From Chitinophaga caseinilytica (GTDB lineage Bacteria > Bacteroidota > Bacteroidia > Chitinophagales > Chitinophagaceae): DNA of 64,000 bases. The stretch is from positions 6,059,001-6,123,000 of the forward strand of contig NZ_CP150096.1 of NCBI RefSeq assembly GCF_038396765.1. Reading direction: 5' to 3'. The notes under the pieces were generated by a model. It ran no database searches, was not told where the DNA came from, and worked only from the letters and a program-made list of their open reading frames with translations. A program made the translations under genes and the position numbers. Positions 63,666 through 64,000 of this stretch are shown here, piece after piece; the first letter of the stretch is position 1; each line of letters starts with the position of its first letter.

Positions 63666-63774
63666 AAAAATATATTAATATTCGTTCACTATTATTATTC
63701 GACTACATATTGCTTCTCTATAATGCTTTCGCCGGGAATTTTACCTTCCCGCCTGACGATGTTCGCGCGGGTGA

Positions 63775-64000
63775 TCATACCAACACGCGGTCCACCTTAT
63801 TTTTCACCGGTTGCCTGTCAAAATTTTCAATGACCAACGCCGCTGCACCGATCAGTTCTGCGCGTTGATGGAATGCAGACACGGTTAATTCCGATTTGGA
63901 TGCCAGCCGCGGTATGCAATAATGGTTAATTGCCTGCTGTACCGGCGCCAGCCAGAGTTTGCCCGCTGAAGCCCCCCGGCCGCTCAGTACGATCAATTCG
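63775..64000 (-). CDS. ROK-family protein, C-terminal end (partial)
   Basis: The frame is open to the window edge; 74 residues are visible. The sequence ELIVLSGRGASAGKLWLAPV, QQAINHYCIPRLASKSELTV and RAELIGAAALVIENF matches the C-terminal lobe of ROK sugar kinases and NagC/XylR-type repressors (the xxGGGxS-AGxLLLxPI pattern and the GAAxL helix). Whether it is a kinase or a regulator depends on the missing N-terminus. It lies upstream of the susCD pair on the same strand. Confidence 0.75.
   Translation of the reverse strand, partial: ELIVLSGRGASAGKLWLAPVQQAINHYCIPRLASKSELTVSAFHQRAELIGAAALVIENFDRQPVKNKVDRVLV

Noticed and set aside
1..64000. tRNA, rRNA, insertion sequences, prophage or integrative element
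   Set aside because: I looked for cloverleaf-like sequences, transposase or integrase motifs and terminal inverted repeats and found none that I can support.

Overview
The window is chromosomal DNA from a member of the Bacteroidota, most likely a Chitinophagaceae/Chitinophaga-like bacterium. The evidence is two SusC/SusD pairs, many secreted glycosidases, a protein with a gliding-motility/type IX secretion C-terminal domain, a PgDAHPS-type DAHP synthase–chorismate mutase fusion, and repeated promoter elements of the Bacteroidota type (TTTG ... TAnnTTTG). I see no phage, transposon, CRISPR, rRNA or tRNA.

Layout. 1–1.3 kb: end of an unknown gene, a small membrane protein and a WG-repeat lipoprotein. 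1.3–9.0 kb: a minus-strand aromatic operon, pheA–aminotransferase–tyrA–DAHPS/CM–aroB–aroA–aroC, with two tandem transcription attenuators in front. The first encodes a 19-residue leader peptide with 10 aromatic residues; the second a Phe-bearing leader. 9.2–13.9 kb: a heptad-repeat lipoprotein, an ECF sigma factor next to an anti-sigma-like/serine protease fusion (frameshifted), a ZU5-like lipoprotein, a CarboxypepD_reg-like protein and a CsbD-like protein. 13.9–24.3 kb: xylose catabolism (galM, xylA, xylB, SSS symporter) next to a SusCD pair. 24.3–29.4 kb: GH29 and GH95 fucosidases and a frameshifted FAD oxidoreductase. 29.5–37.4 kb: the branched-chain operon ilvE–ilvD–ilvB–ilvN–ilvC–ilvA, preceded by a leader peptide rich in Val/Ile/Leu and an attenuator. 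37.5–44.5 kb: an N-acetylhexosamine-kinase-like protein and a nucleotidyltransferase, divergent from a GH29 fucosidase, a GH20 hexosaminidase and a frameshifted ACC-deaminase-like gene. 44.6–57.7 kb: mostly housekeeping genes (lipB, rluD-like, def, ruvX, ubiA-like, trmH-like, mutS), a second ECF sigma/anti-sigma pair, an atypical SDR and a CHU_C-domain protein. 57.8–64 kb: a second SusCD pair, a 0.8 kb intergenic block of degenerate repeats and the end of a ROK-family gene.

The most notable content is regulatory. Three ribosome-mediated attenuators can be read base by base. In each, a leader ORF carries clustered codons for the operon's own products, a short antiterminator segment lies in or just after the leader, and it is complementary to the 5' arm of an intrinsic terminator just before the first structural gene. 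Two of the three also sit 20–25 nt downstream of a consensus Bacteroidota promoter.

Five genes (serine protease, galM, FAD oxidoreductase, ACC-deaminase-like, SDR) are each broken by one missing base in or next to a homopolymer run, and each reads as an otherwise intact protein once that base is restored. Assembly error is the simplest explanation, so these should not be taken as true pseudogenes without checking reads.
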